Below, piece by piece: positions 52,944 to 64,000 of a DNA stretch of 64,000 nt; the stretch's first letter is position 1; each line of letters begins with the position of its first letter. The stretch comes from Priapulus caudatus (Eukaryota > Priapulida > Priapulimorpha > Priapulimorphida > Priapulidae), in the NCBI RefSeq assembly GCF_000485595.1, contig NW_014577236.1, forward strand, positions 240,185 to 304,184, given 5' to 3'. Made by a program: the position numbers and the translations under genes. The notes beneath the pieces were generated by a model that made no database searches, was not told where the DNA came from, and saw nothing but the letters and a program-made list of their open reading frames with translations.

Positions 52944-53611
52944 ATGTTCATGTTATTAACTACCTACAAAATGTGCATTTTAACTTCATAACAGCCCAGC
53001 AAATTAGTAGTGATTGCTGTGAGTTAATTGTTGTGAAGCGCTGTGATGTCACCTGTGCACCAACCGACAGCATCACCTGCCGTAGCCACCTGATATAGTA
53101 ATTAAGAAGTGACTTCCATGTTATAATATGTTCTAGCCATTTTCTTAGGTTTACAGATTTATTTTCACAGCTGGTAATATTATCTGCAAATTATATTCAT
53201 TTATTTATTTATTTTATGACGGTACATCACTAAAAGATATATCAACATGAGCTTGCAAGTTCTTCTCCATCAGAAGCATGTTATGGTATCTTTAATTATA
53301 GTATTGTATGGTATTGTATAGTATTTTATTGTATTGTATTGTATGTAGTTTTTATGGTAATGTGTAGGGGTACCACATTGCTCCAAGCTTATCCATTATC
53401 GCCACAGCCCACAGGCACCTGCATGTGCACCTAGTATAGATGTCAAATCACCCTGGCAGGTCAATCACTACATTATACATATTCCATGTAAGGGATTTGA
53501 ACATCATAATGTGTAGGAACATACTAGCATAACCTTGGCATTTAGCTACGATAAGTAACATTTATAGCCACCTGAACAGGATTTATGGTAACATGCGATT
53601 TTCCACTATTT

Positions 53612-53665
53612 CGTGCTTTATCAATCGTGCTTTATCAATCGTGCTTTATCAATCGTGCTTTATAA
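53612..53665 (+). repeat. Short tandem repeat
   Basis: CGTGCTTTATCAAT repeats about four times (14-bp unit) just left of the foldback at 53699. Confidence 0.85.
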
Positions 53666-53698
53666 TGAGGCGGGCCTAAACAGTGTCAGTATTGCTGA

Positions 53699-53942
53699 GA
53701 GGGTCTATGTCCCCCAGGGTACTGCCGGAACGTACCCTGGGCACGGTCCGGTATACCGGAATGTACCCTGGTACTATCTAATATGCCGGACCGTACCTCG
53801 CCTACTCCACTAGAGTCTAGGGAGTCGCCTACGCCTAATCCCTAACCCTAACCATATCAAATAATTACCAGGGTACGTTCCGGTATACCGGACCGTACCC
53901 AGGGTACGTTCCGGCAGTACGCTGGAGGACATATAGACCCTA
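53699..53942. mobile_element. Foldback element rich in GGTACGTTCCGG motifs
   Basis: Ends AGGGTCTATGTCC and GGACATATAGACCCT are inverted, with subterminal CCAGGGTACTGCCGGAACGT and its complement, and several GTACCCTGG / CCGGTATACCGG palindromes. It is about 244 bp. No clear target duplication. Confidence 0.65.
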
Positions 53943-55008
53943 TGACTATGACTATGAGCGTCAGTATTTGCACATTTCGAAACAGAACATACTTTCGCAG
54001 CTGTAGCCCTTCAATCACTACACTACAACCTTGTGACGGAATGAAGGGCTAGAGGATAGCATAGCTACTGGCTACATGGGTAAAAACGTTCGCGGGCTAC
54101 GTAAGTAGAGCTATGTATTTGTATTTCGTCATTTTGTGGTTAAATGCGCATATTCTGTGTAGCGGGCCTACCGCTTACACTATGTCTATTGCCAGCGCCA
54201 TGTAGCCCTGGAGACCTTGAGGCTTTCAACCACCGTGCCAAGTCCTGTGTGCTGCAGTGGCTGGGCCGAGTGTAGTGTAGTGACCCGAGATTAAGAAGAG
54301 TGGGCGAGAAGAAGAAGACCGCGTACACTGTCACTGTGACTGTGACTGTTTTACTAAAAGTTTTAGTGTTTATCATTCATGTTTATCATGCTAACGACGT
54401 TACGTTACCGTTTCCGGTCCTGGTAATCGTTCTGATTGTATCACTGCTTTTACTGGTTAGTGAAGCATGCTACATATTAGTTTTAGTTTTATTACATATC
54501 CTCCAGATTCTTCCTTGACGAATCTTTTGACGACTGTCGAATCTTATGACGACAAAATAATTTGAGATGGTACAGCTAACTTGAGGGCTTGAGCATTGTG
54601 ACCGAAAATTGACCTTTCGATGAATGTGCTGTTGTTTAGTTTGTTGAGGTGAGATCTCGCGAGGCATGCCGCAAATGCAAAGAAGATTTGTCAACTGGAG
54701 GTATGTATGAAAGCTCTTTTCAATATTTTTATCGATAAAATCTGTTCTTAAATATATGTGACTAATGACTTTAAAGTTATGTTTGATTTCGTTATCTCCC
54801 AATGACTATTTATTTTACGTAATTGCGCACGATTTATTTTGGATTCGGTTGTAATGAATTATGAAGCACAACGCGTAGGAATAATAACTATAGACTACCA
54901 ATACCATGAACACATCGGTTCAAGCCTACTTTACTTAGTCTTTAGGACTCCGAATTTTAATGATGGTGAGTGATAGGCTTATGTCATCAAGTCAGGCTTA
55001 GGGGGTAT

Positions 55009-55361
55009 TGTGTTAGTTCCTGCACACAATCTACCTAATAAGCTACACCACTTGATTACCTCCAAAAATATAAGTGGCACTGGCAGGGCAGTAAAATAAA
55101 GTTTTAAAAAGTGGATTGACTTGGCATTTTTAGTGTTTTACCCAATAATTTTACACCTATGCACAAATTGCAGAGAGTGTTTCGGTGCCAAATGTGATTT
55201 GGGAGATGTGATCCTAGCTGTTTGCCACATATCAAGTTGAGACATTTTTGATCCAACTATTTTACTTTGCAATGCGAGCTCATCCATTTCTGTAGTAAAT
55301 GTGGTGTAGGTAGAATGTGGAGGTGGTATAGGTTGAAGGGAGGCTGTGTGCAGGATATAAG
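55009..55361. mobile_element. TIR element, TGTGTTATATCCTGCACA family, copy 2
   Basis: Left end TTGTGTTAGTTCCTGCACAC, right end AGGCTGTGTGCAGGATATAA, with inner blocks (CACCTATGCA, CAGAGAGT, ATGTGATTT, AGCTGTTTGCC) in the same order as 23714-24179. Confidence 0.65.
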
Positions 55362-56656
55362 ACTCTACCCGGATTAGGTTTAGGTTAGGGCTAGGATCGT
55401 GGGTTATGGTTACGGATGGGGTGATGATGATACTGATTTACGTATCAGGGTCCCAAATTGGGCTTGAGGATGAGCTAACATGTTTATGGTAGCACAGATA
55501 CACCACCGATTTTCGAGCAGTCGATGATCCAGCATCTATTTTAGTCCGGTCAAAATTACAAAAGGGCACTTGAAATTTACACGACTGCCAGGCCAGTTTA
55601 ATACGCGACCACAGGTGGCGTTGTATGTAGCACATGCTAGACTTGTTTACAGTAAATATTTTGGTCATGACCTGACGTTGATTGATACCTGTACCTGTAC
55701 ATTTAATATTTGTTTAATTTAAGTTTCTAGCCATCCATGATGCTTTAGAGACATGGGAGGAGTATAATTAGTGGGTCCAGATTGTATTGTTGACTATACT
55801 ATAATATATACTACATGACCTTTGTTGATTCGGCAAGAATTTGGAACCAAGAGTGCCGAAAAGTCGGTGGTATACCTGTACTTGTAGTACATGTACCATT
55901 ATGACTCTCGAGTACATTGTATGCACACAGGTTACAGTGAGTAGTCTCCCGTTCAATGTACATCTAGCATCACAACAGCAAATGTAAACATGATGAGAAT
56001 GTGTGATGCGTAAATTGCGTCGTGATGAAAGATATGGCTCTGTAATTAGTAATTAGTCCGAAGAAATCATTTTCGTTGAGCTAGCACTTTTATCGCTATT
56101 ACTTACAGCTTACAAGTATCTGTTACATGCCACGTTCAACCACATGATTAAGTTCATGGCTTGGTTAGATTCATTGGCGGATGCTGGAATGGGTAAAAGG
56201 GGGAGTGGGTACTTGGGTCCTGTCACAAATTTGAGTGCTTCAGATGACTTCACTGGCCTCCAGCGAATACTAAATTTGGGGGAGGGGGAAACAAGTAAGG
56301 TGGAGGTTTAAAATGTTTAAATAACTACTTTGGATTTTTCCCCACTTTTTCTGATATTGATTCTTGGATGGAAGCAGGGAACCTGATAGCGCCCTAGATC
56401 TGCCATTGGATAGAGCATGGGAATTTGGTACACCTTGATATACTTGTTATAATTCTCTCACCTCTGTTATTTACAAATTGCAACTCTGTGAATTTGGTAC
56501 ATGATGTTATGTCATGCATTATTACACGCAAGCTCATACCTGTACAAAATTATCACCCATAATTTCCATCCTAATGACAATGTAATGTTGACAGTACTCA
56601 TTATGTTTCTTATTATTAATTGGAAGGTCACTATTAATATTCACTGTACATAGTAT

Positions 56657-56692
56657 CAAGAGCGTATTAAGAAGCTTCTTAATACGCTCTTG
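56657..56692. mobile_element. Palindromic mini-element, family A
   Basis: A perfect 36-bp palindrome with left arm CAAGAGCGTATTAAGAAG. ATAGTAT flanks both sides (56650-56656, 56693-56699). Confidence 0.85.
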
Positions 56693-56715
56693 ATAGTATA
56701 CTGGCATGATAGGAT

Positions 56716-56761
56716 CAGGAGTGAATAATAGAGATATAATAATCTCTATTATTCACTCCTG
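56716..56761. mobile_element. Palindromic mini-element, family A
   Basis: 46-bp hairpin, left arm CAGGAGTGAATAATAGAGAT, loop ATAATA. ATAGGAT flanks both sides (56709-56715, 56762-56768). Confidence 0.85.
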
Positions 56762-59330
56762 ATAGGATGTACAATAATTTCTGTTAAATGCAGTAATACA
56801 GCACATTACAAGGTAAGGCATTCTATAAAAACCATTGATAATGAGAAAATCTGTAACATGAATCATGTATTCCTATTGACTTCTATTATAAAATTGGATA
56901 TATGGTTTCTTATGGAAAATTATTTACATAACTAATGAAGTAGAAGAACAAAAATTTTATGAATGCAAAAAAACAAGATTTTTGGTATATATTGATTATT
57001 CAATGATGTACCAAGGTACCATGCTAAGACTGGGAGGGAGGAGTTTGTAATACGAATTACTGGGAGAGAGCGGGAGGAGTACTGCTGGCTAGAGGATACC
57101 AGCTGGCTTGCTTTTGTTATCAATATTATTGTAGGGCTTGGGTGTTTTAGACTCTTACCTGCAGGCCAAAGATTATCTAATGTCGGCTGCCGATGGGGAC
57201 TCCCTTTGTACAGCTCCTTGAAGCAGCTGTGATCTGCTCTTGAACATGTATCTATGTAACATATATACCTGTGGCATATACTGGATGCAGGGAGATGGAT
57301 GATTGAAGGAACAGGTGCATTTTATAAACATTGCACGTATATATAGCAAACTGCCTATTAGGGTAACAGTATGTTACGTGTCAGAGTTGATGCCTCCTGT
57401 GTTGGCAGCTGGCTGCATATTTATTACATTTAAATAAGGTTACTGTATAGCAATCGAGCATGTACCACTTTTTGAGTAAAAAATTTCTACCCATTCTTTT
57501 GAAAAATTACGTAAGAGCGAATTTTCGTTTCGTATCACAAGTAAATGGCCATCATTTTCAAATTACGTATGTGCAAATTTATGCACTCCCGTTGTTGTAA
57601 CGTGAGGTATTACTGTACTGGAGTAACATTGTCGTGCTACTGCAGCCAGTGTGGCCATTAAAAATACATTCAAAGCGCTAGCTATAAGCCTATAATATCT
57701 CTGCAATTTTTGCATTTATAGTACAGTTTGGCCGCAGAGTTCTGCTGCTATTATTTGCTATTATTGAGCAACAAGTTTTGGTAGCATTCTGACCATATTG
57801 GTTTTTAATATTTATAATGTGGCTTGTAAGGCAACCCGCAGTGAAATCTGACACAAGTCTATTAAAAGTTAGTATACATATTAAAATGTGTGCTGACATT
57901 TTCATAAGGTTGCTATACAATGGCACTAGTTTCAAGCTCATTGCAGCTGACTATGTCTTTGCCAATAACTTTTTTACTCGGTCAAATTTATGATTTGCTA
58001 GTTTAGCTAGCTGATCTAGGTGATATTCTTAAATTTTAAAATGAGCTCCCTGCTGGTGTCTTTATTGACTCTGCGGAAATGCCCAAAACGATTGGCCACA
58101 AATGCTTACTTATAAATTACAGTGGGGTTGTTGTAGCTTGTGATATTCAAAAAGTAAAAATTCCTTTCTGTTCATCATTGTAATTAGTTGCAGCACGGTT
58201 CATGCACACATGTATCGGGTTCCTCTTCAAGGTAGTGTAATAATGCCTACTATCGGCGACTCCCTTTTGCTGCAGGCAATTCGCTAGTCTAGTGGAAGAA
58301 GGGTAAGCTTTCTTTCTATAGATGCAACATCTGCAATGCTGGTATGAACAGGCAGCGAAAGTTACTCTTTTGTGGTGCAACAATTTCCCTGCTATGCTTG
58401 CTTTTATCAGTAATTCTTTTCTAAGATAACATCATTCAGGTTATAGATTTTGTGGAATTTTCATAATTTCGTCATGCAAAAAATTATCAGTAGTCAAATG
58501 GATGAAAGAAAATATGTTGCTTAGCCCACGTTTGTAGCTACTAACTATATAAGATTAGCTTTATGCTAAGCATAAAATATGGTATGTTTCGTCAAGCAGT
58601 TGTTAATTAATACAAGATAGGTTAGTTAAAGTATAGAAGTGCCTTACTGCCTGGTGTATACATATGGCGATCTTATTTAAATATGCATTGATGGAGGAAA
58701 TTCGAGCGCGTCATAAATCAAGCAGAATTTTTTGGAAATAATACGATTAGCTTATGTTTTGAAAGCATTGTTGCATAATTTAGGAATACTATGAGAACAA
58801 CTATCCTGGAAAACGAAAAGGTCTGAGGTGGTCGTTGCTATATTTTTTCTGCCATCTAACATTATTACCCACGTTGTTTTGCTCTCGTTCCTGCCTGGGG
58901 TTTCGTTTGGGAAAAGGGCGTTTTTTTGTTTAGAAATATCAGCTGTGAACGCCCGAATGTGACAGATCCACAGTCCAGTGGCGAGTGAAAATACGCCGAG
59001 CTAATATTTGTCTAACAGCTCCGTCTGTCTTATCGCGGCCACAGGTCGGCATCTTTGTCTGTTCATTCATCGGACAAAACTAAGCGAGCGATTTGTGTCG
59101 TGTCGTGTGGGGTTGCTTCAGCACAGCCAATTCATTTTATCTGTGTCAGGCTTTTTTTCTCAGCAAGTTTTTTTTTGCTTTAAGTATCCTTCCTTGTGAA
59201 GAGAGGATCACCCCAGTTCACTAGCCTCTGAACCACCCAACTAAACTATAATGCTTGGTATAGAATATACTGTGCATATTTTGAAGGGTGGATCAATATT
59301 TGATATATATATTGTATATATACGTTATAT

Positions 59331-59362
59331 CAAGAGCTAATAATAGGTATTATTAGCTCTTG
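59331..59362. mobile_element. Palindromic mini-element, family A
   Basis: 32-bp hairpin, left arm CAAGAGCTAATAATA, two-base loop GG. Flanks GTTATAT and GTTATAA differ in one base. Confidence 0.75.
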
Positions 59363-59742
59363 GTTATAATATATATATATATATATAGCGAGTCAGCCAG
59401 ACCTCCGCAAATACGAGCGGAAATTGTGGTAAACTGACTTGTGTGTTTTAAAATTAGCTGAGGTGGTCCACCCAGCTAGCTATCTATAATATTTTAATGC
59501 CCCTGTTTGCTGTGAATTGCTCTGCACGCGCGGCGTCGGCCATCGGAAATTCTCGGCTGCGTTCTGCTGGCAATCCGCGTGCAGCAACGCAGACCGAGTG
59601 CACATCATATAGATTAGAACGCGCGTTGTTGAGGTATACGCCCTGCCTTGAATGTAAATATGGGCTTTGGGTGTGGTTGCAACTAGGCGTTGTGGAGACA
59701 ATGAATGAACTTTGTCCCTGTGTGTACACACTGTACGCAGTA

Positions 59743-59773
<31 letters not shown>

Positions 59774-60237
59774 CTCATAACCTGTGTTATGGAGTATGTA
59801 TGTATATTGCTATCTTAGTTTGAACGCTGACCAATGACTGATAGGAGTGATCGATGAACTGTGAAGTTTTGTGTACAGAAAAACCTACTAGTGCCCCGCC
59901 CTAGCTCGTTTATTACTGCTGTTGGTCATAGATCGTAAACGTTCGCACACGCACAGAATATTTTTTCATGCGTTCATGTTATATGTACTGCACAATTTAT
60001 ATGCAGTGAGTCTATGGAATTTGACTATGAGTATTTCTTATTCAGTTTGCTGATGTCTTACATTTCTCCCAAAGATGTTGTTTATACGATAACATAAGTT
60101 TCAGGCAGGAAGAAGTTGGTAAATTGTACCACACGTGAATGGTTGGTGCCTGTACATTTGTTGTTGTTTTTTAAACAAAATATTGAGTAGTACGTTTGCA
60201 ATGCAAGATTTCGTGTTCGTGCTTGGGTGTGTGCGGG

Positions 60238-60294
<57 letters not shown>

Positions 60295-61255
60295 TGCGTG
60301 TAAATTGCGACAAATTCATCACGTATTTTGATGTTATACGCAAACAAGACCTAGATTGCACATTATCAACGCTGACTGAATGACCCCAGTGATTAACGCG
60401 TGCGTTCGCAGCGCATCCTTTCACTTTAGACTGCTTCTGGCTACGGACATGCCAGCTCGCTGCCCGTGGAGTTTCCTTGTGGCTTGTTGGCAGTCTAACG
60501 CGTGATCTCCGTACGGGCGTCTGCTCTCGAGGCGCTCGCTGGCTTCGGCTTGAATTCAGGGTGGGGGCTCCACTTAACACCAGCGCGTAGCGTCTGGCAG
60601 GTTGCGTGCGCTCGGCAGATGGTTGGCTGTGTGCGCCGCCCGCCGCTTGGCAGTCCCGTCCCCCCTTCGCTGGCATCTGCGTGCTTCCAAGCGTTAGATG
60701 AACGCGCGCACGTGGGTCAACACAGGCGCCTTCTTTGTAGGGCGAATAGCACGCAGGCGATAGCATTCGCCGGCTCGTGGCCGTTGGAGATACCGGCAAG
60801 TGTCACATGAAATACGAGATTCTCGGCTGCTCCCGGGGAAGGTCTATTTGGCGTCGTTCGCCGTGCCCGTTCGTTTGTAAAATCTACACGTGTGGCAGGA
60901 GATCACGCTTTGACGAATTAACCGACTAGTGAAGAATCGATGAGCCAGTATGTACACATGTGGCGGTGCTTGCACGTTTTTTTGTCTTTGAATTGCGTGT
61001 GTGACATTTCGAAGCAACATTTAAATCCAGCGTAAAATGCTATTAACAACTTATCATGTTGTAAATGTATAACATATGATACAGTGTAAATACTGAGTAT
61101 TGATACATAATGTCAGCTTGCGTGTTTTTCTTGCAGGTAATGCTTCTTTAATCGCAATATTAGCCTGGTACCATTTATATGTACTATAGTTATTAGTTAA
61201 ATATACATACTATAGTATATTCTGGTATATAGTATAGTATGATATGGTATGGTAT

Positions 61256-61347
61256 CAGGAGTGTATAATATAGATTCTATCTAAGATGTATATATTATAC
61301 TGTAGTCTGTATATAACAATGTAATATAGATATGTTATACATTCCTG
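61256..61347. mobile_element. Palindromic mini-element, family A, decayed
   Basis: 92 bp. It starts CAGGAGTGTATAATATAGAT and ends ATGTTATACATTCCTG; flanks are ATGGTAT and GTGGTAT. The arms have several mismatches, so this copy is older. It sits among TATGG-type pentamer repeats (61225-61420). Confidence 0.7.
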
Positions 61348-62566
61348 GTGGTATCGTATGATATGGTATGGTATGGCATGGCATGGCATAGCATAGCTTA
61401 GCATAGTGTAGAAGTTATGTTGCGTAGTACTAGATATAATAAACTGTGATAAACCGTGAGAGCAAGGGTAACCTTGCTTACGGGGCTGCGTCATATATTT
61501 TCTATGGGGTTTGTTGGTGTTCTGAACACAAATTAAACAAATTATTAATATCATATAGCGCCAAGAAATGGTCAGACATCGAAAGACCGTGTGCATTTGC
61601 GTTAGTCTCGTAGCCCGATTATACTACATAGCATAGCTAGTACTGCGTAAATTGTTTCGAGATTCTGTTATCACTCAGTGATTCTGCGAGAATTAATTCT
61701 ATTTTAAGAATTCAGGTAACTGTTTGTAGGTCTAGGATTGTCTGTATATCACGACCACACGAAGCTGTCTACGGCAATTGTTATTGGTCTCTAATACCCA
61801 AATTTATTATTATAGGTTTAGGAACAAATGAATGTTGCCAGCGATGCAACAATCAATTCCTTTATCGTAAACGCGGATAATGTGCCTACTGACTGATTGA
61901 GAATGAATGCTTTCCCATTCTCGTTGCTCTATTTTTCTCATTCTTACTCTGTTATGCGTAAGTTGGACAGCCAATCACAGCTAATGCAGGCGAGAAATAT
62001 GACTTATTTGTAAACTCGTGCCACAACAATTTGTAGAGGGGGGTGGCTGTTAAGTATAACGAATTTTTTAGATCGGATATAATAAAATTGTGTATTCTAA
62101 GCTCGAGTGAACCTTTTAAGATCGTAAAATTGAAAGGCGTAACCGACAGTATTACATAATCTGTCATGTGTTAAATTATCTCCTAAATGCCTAGATGTAT
62201 AACCGCCGGATATTGGAAAAATAGATATTTGACTCGGGTGGTCGCATATATTCCACGCCTGTTAAAGCACTCATTTAGGATTTCTTATATCTACTTTGTA
62301 TGGGAGTGATCACGAGGGGGGGGACGCTTGGTTTTGAAATGAAGTAAGTCTTGCGTGTTTTGACCTTTCCGGTATGGCGTCAAATAGAGACGCGTAGTGA
62401 AATTTCTCTGAAATATTCGTGCATGCTAATGCTACGTTTTCTCCATGAACGGTCTTACATCGAAAGACCATAATTGTGCATTGAAGCTATAGTCTCGCAG
62501 CCTGTCTGCATGGCTACTGATACGTGTGATTTCTAGCTGCTATTGTCACGATAAACAAGATATCAC

Positions 62567-62603
62567 CAGGAGTAGATAATAGAGTCTCTATTATCTACTC
62601 CTG
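62567..62603. mobile_element. Palindromic mini-element, family A
   Basis: 37-bp hairpin, left arm CAGGAGTAGATAATAGAG, complement ending CTACTCCTG. ATATCAC flanks both sides (62560-62566, 62604-62610). Confidence 0.85.
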
Positions 62604-62663
62604 ATATCACTGTGCGTGGCATTTTACGCGTCACACTATAGTATAGATTTATAATACATATAA

Positions 62664-62695
<32 letters not shown>

Positions 62696-63104
62696 AATAC
62701 ATAATAAGTGTGTGTGTGCGTGAGTGCGTGCGTGTGTGGTATCTAGATTGACTCCATAAGTCGTTGATTGTATCAACCAGTTACCTTTGTGGCACTTGTT
62801 CGTGGCGGAAGCTATAGGGAGCCAGTTTGTCAGGCACTTATAGATTCTTAGTGTATACATTCCTTATCAGCTCTGAATAGCGAGTTCTCAAGTTGTATTT
62901 ATTCGTAGGGTCACCGGAACCATTATTGCTCTAGTATATGCGCTATTTTAGGCATATGAAATATCAGGTCATCTAATTTTACGATGGGCATTATCAGTTT
63001 TATCACCTAGTTGATTTACGCATGATAGTGATGATATGTTAGTACAATAGTTTCGTAGTTCACGCGCTCGTCAGAATGACACTTGCCAGTGTTATTGTTA
63101 AGAT

Positions 63105-63169
63105 CAAGAGCTAATAATAGCAAGATAATACCTAGGTATATTAAAGGTACACTGTATTATTAGCTCTTG
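63105..63169. mobile_element. Palindromic mini-element, family A
   Basis: 65 bp with arms CAAGAGCTAATAATAG and TATTATTAGCTCTTG around an AT-rich centre. TTAAGAT (or GTTAAGAT) flanks both sides (63098-63104, 63170-63176). Confidence 0.8.
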
Positions 63170-63564
63170 TTAAGATTATAGTGTAAAGATTATAATACGT
63201 TCCGCGGCTGTACTTCTAAAGACTGAGCGGCTGTACTGTCACTGTGGACTTCTCCCTCCCGGATCTGCCCCCATCAGCAAAAAACACTTACACATTTTTT
63301 ACGTCTTGCCTAATCATCGTCTTATCTAGAATTCACTGCTGAAGAGAGCGTGGCTGGTGAGAAGATCGCTGACTTGAGATGGTTGTTGGGCGGCTGCCAG
63401 GTCCCATATACGTGCTCACAATGCAGCCACATCCTCCCTCTAGCTCTGTTAACATGGTGAACCCTGTTTTGCATGGTTCTGGATCCGCCCTGATATAGAG
63501 ATAGATATTGATACATAGTGTAGAAATGAGGATGTGAGGTCTCTACATTTCCATACTATATTAT

Positions 63565-63631
63565 CAGGAGTTAATGAGACAAACACCCTCAACATCCTCA
63601 ACATCAATTAAGTTTGTCTCATTAACTCCTG
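63565..63631. mobile_element. Palindromic mini-element, family A
   Basis: 67 bp, left arm CAGGAGTTAATGAGACAAAC, complementary right arm, loop containing a CAACATCCT repeat. ATATTAT flanks both sides, and the right copy is shared with the next element. Confidence 0.85.
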
Positions 63632-63638
63632 ATATTAT

Positions 63639-63682
63639 CAGGAGTAGATATAATAGGGAAAATTCCCTATTATCTACTCCTG
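63639..63682. mobile_element. Palindromic mini-element, family A, adjacent copy
   Basis: 44-bp hairpin starting CAGGAGTAGATATAATAGGG. ATATTAT flanks it (63632-63638, 63683-63689). It is inserted directly beside 63565-63631, giving three ATATTAT copies alternating with two elements. Confidence 0.85.
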
Positions 63683-64000
63683 ATATTATCCAAATAATAA
63701 TATGGTGTGTAAATATCGGGCACTTTGTAACACTCGATACACAGTCATGGTGGCAACGTTTCCTGCGTTAGGAACATAGCACGGGCACGTTTTTCTGCGG
63801 TTTTTTTTATCACTTCCTTCCCGCTCGCCTAGTATTTAGCCTATACGGTTCAGGGGCAGTCAGTTGTGAGTTGCATAGCGGCTGATGACTGAGGCGCGTA
63901 GGTATTTCATACGCGTGCATCATCGTTGCGCTGTACAGTAGTGTGCCAGTGGGCGGAGGGTGATGGGGAACTTCAGTTGAAATGTTATTAGACACACATG

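Larger units (their letters stand above)
52958..64000. other. Region without a supported gene
   Basis: About 11 kb upstream of the first ankyrin-gene exon found. It holds family A hairpins, the 53.7-kb foldback, a TIR element and microsatellites: TGC at 59745-59775, TG at 60239-60300, TA and ATA at 62660-62700. 60380-60900 is locally richer in CG and could be a promoter or 5' exon for a gene beyond the window, but no frame convinces. The first exon of the ankyrin gene may also lie here. Confidence 0.5.

Noticed and set aside
53840-53856. Telomere-like CCCTAACCCTAACC
   Set aside because: Only two units, inside a foldback element; not a telomeric array.
59497-59823. 108-codon frame with a poly-Ala run
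   Set aside because: The Ala run comes from a TGC trinucleotide repeat and nothing else in the frame looks like protein.
60101-60799. 232-codon minus-strand frame
   Set aside because: Ends in a His-Thr run from the TG microsatellite and is otherwise low-complexity Arg/Ser/Ala from GC-rich DNA; no recognisable domain or splice context.
63322-63600. Possible short exon around 63400-63480
   Set aside because: Short open stretches with Pro/Ser/His composition exist on both strands, but neither has matched splice sites or a recognisable family.

Overview
This is nuclear DNA from an animal, almost certainly an invertebrate. It is AT-rich. Genes are split by short to mid-sized GT-AG introns, the products are metazoan (TRAK/Milton, DNAJC22), and there is a eukaryotic tRNA-Ser and a very heavy load of small DNA-transposon derivatives. 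The species cannot be fixed from the sequence; an early-branching lineage such as a sponge is possible but is only inference. Ten Ns at 40505-40514 show that this is a draft assembly.

Genes, left to right: (1) 778-7783 (+), the 3' end of a TRAK/Milton-type mitochondrial trafficking adaptor, five exons. (2) 18530-13417 (-), a complete six-exon DNAJC22 (Wurst-type) membrane J-domain protein. (3) 19592-19673 (+), tRNA-Ser(CGA). (4) 26587-39099 (+), the mitochondrial presequence protease PITRM1, 24 exons, lacking only its first coding exon(s). (5) 51957-41874 (-), a 19-exon multi-ankyrin protein of about 1,211 residues that I cannot assign to a named family, also lacking its first exon. Exons were found by reading all frames and checking splice sites and codon phase; within each model every junction is phase-consistent. 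Two of the five genes serve mitochondria (transport adaptor, peptidase), but nothing suggests co-regulation.

The rest is repeat-rich. A repeat of about 1 kb occurs three times (1488-2550, 16355-17416, 32294-34156). MITE-like elements with terminal inverted repeats sit in introns and intergenic DNA. There is a 730-bp GTGC-type array at 4.34-5.08 kb, a 19-bp minisatellite at 40.4 kb, and CT/CA/ACTCGG arrays at 22.5-23.4 kb. The stretch from 53 to 64 kb has no gene I can support.

The most interesting signal is a family of fully palindromic mini-elements, 32-92 bp long. They begin CAGGAG or CAAGAG, end in the complement, and each is flanked by a 7-8 bp direct repeat, usually close to ATANTAT. 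Nine short copies and one 583-bp foldback with the same ends and its own 8-bp duplication lie in the window; two copies are inserted back to back in one target. A second, unrelated family shows the same pairing of a tiny palindrome (77 bp, 9-bp duplication, 17661-17737) and a long foldback of about 580 bp (20349-20927).
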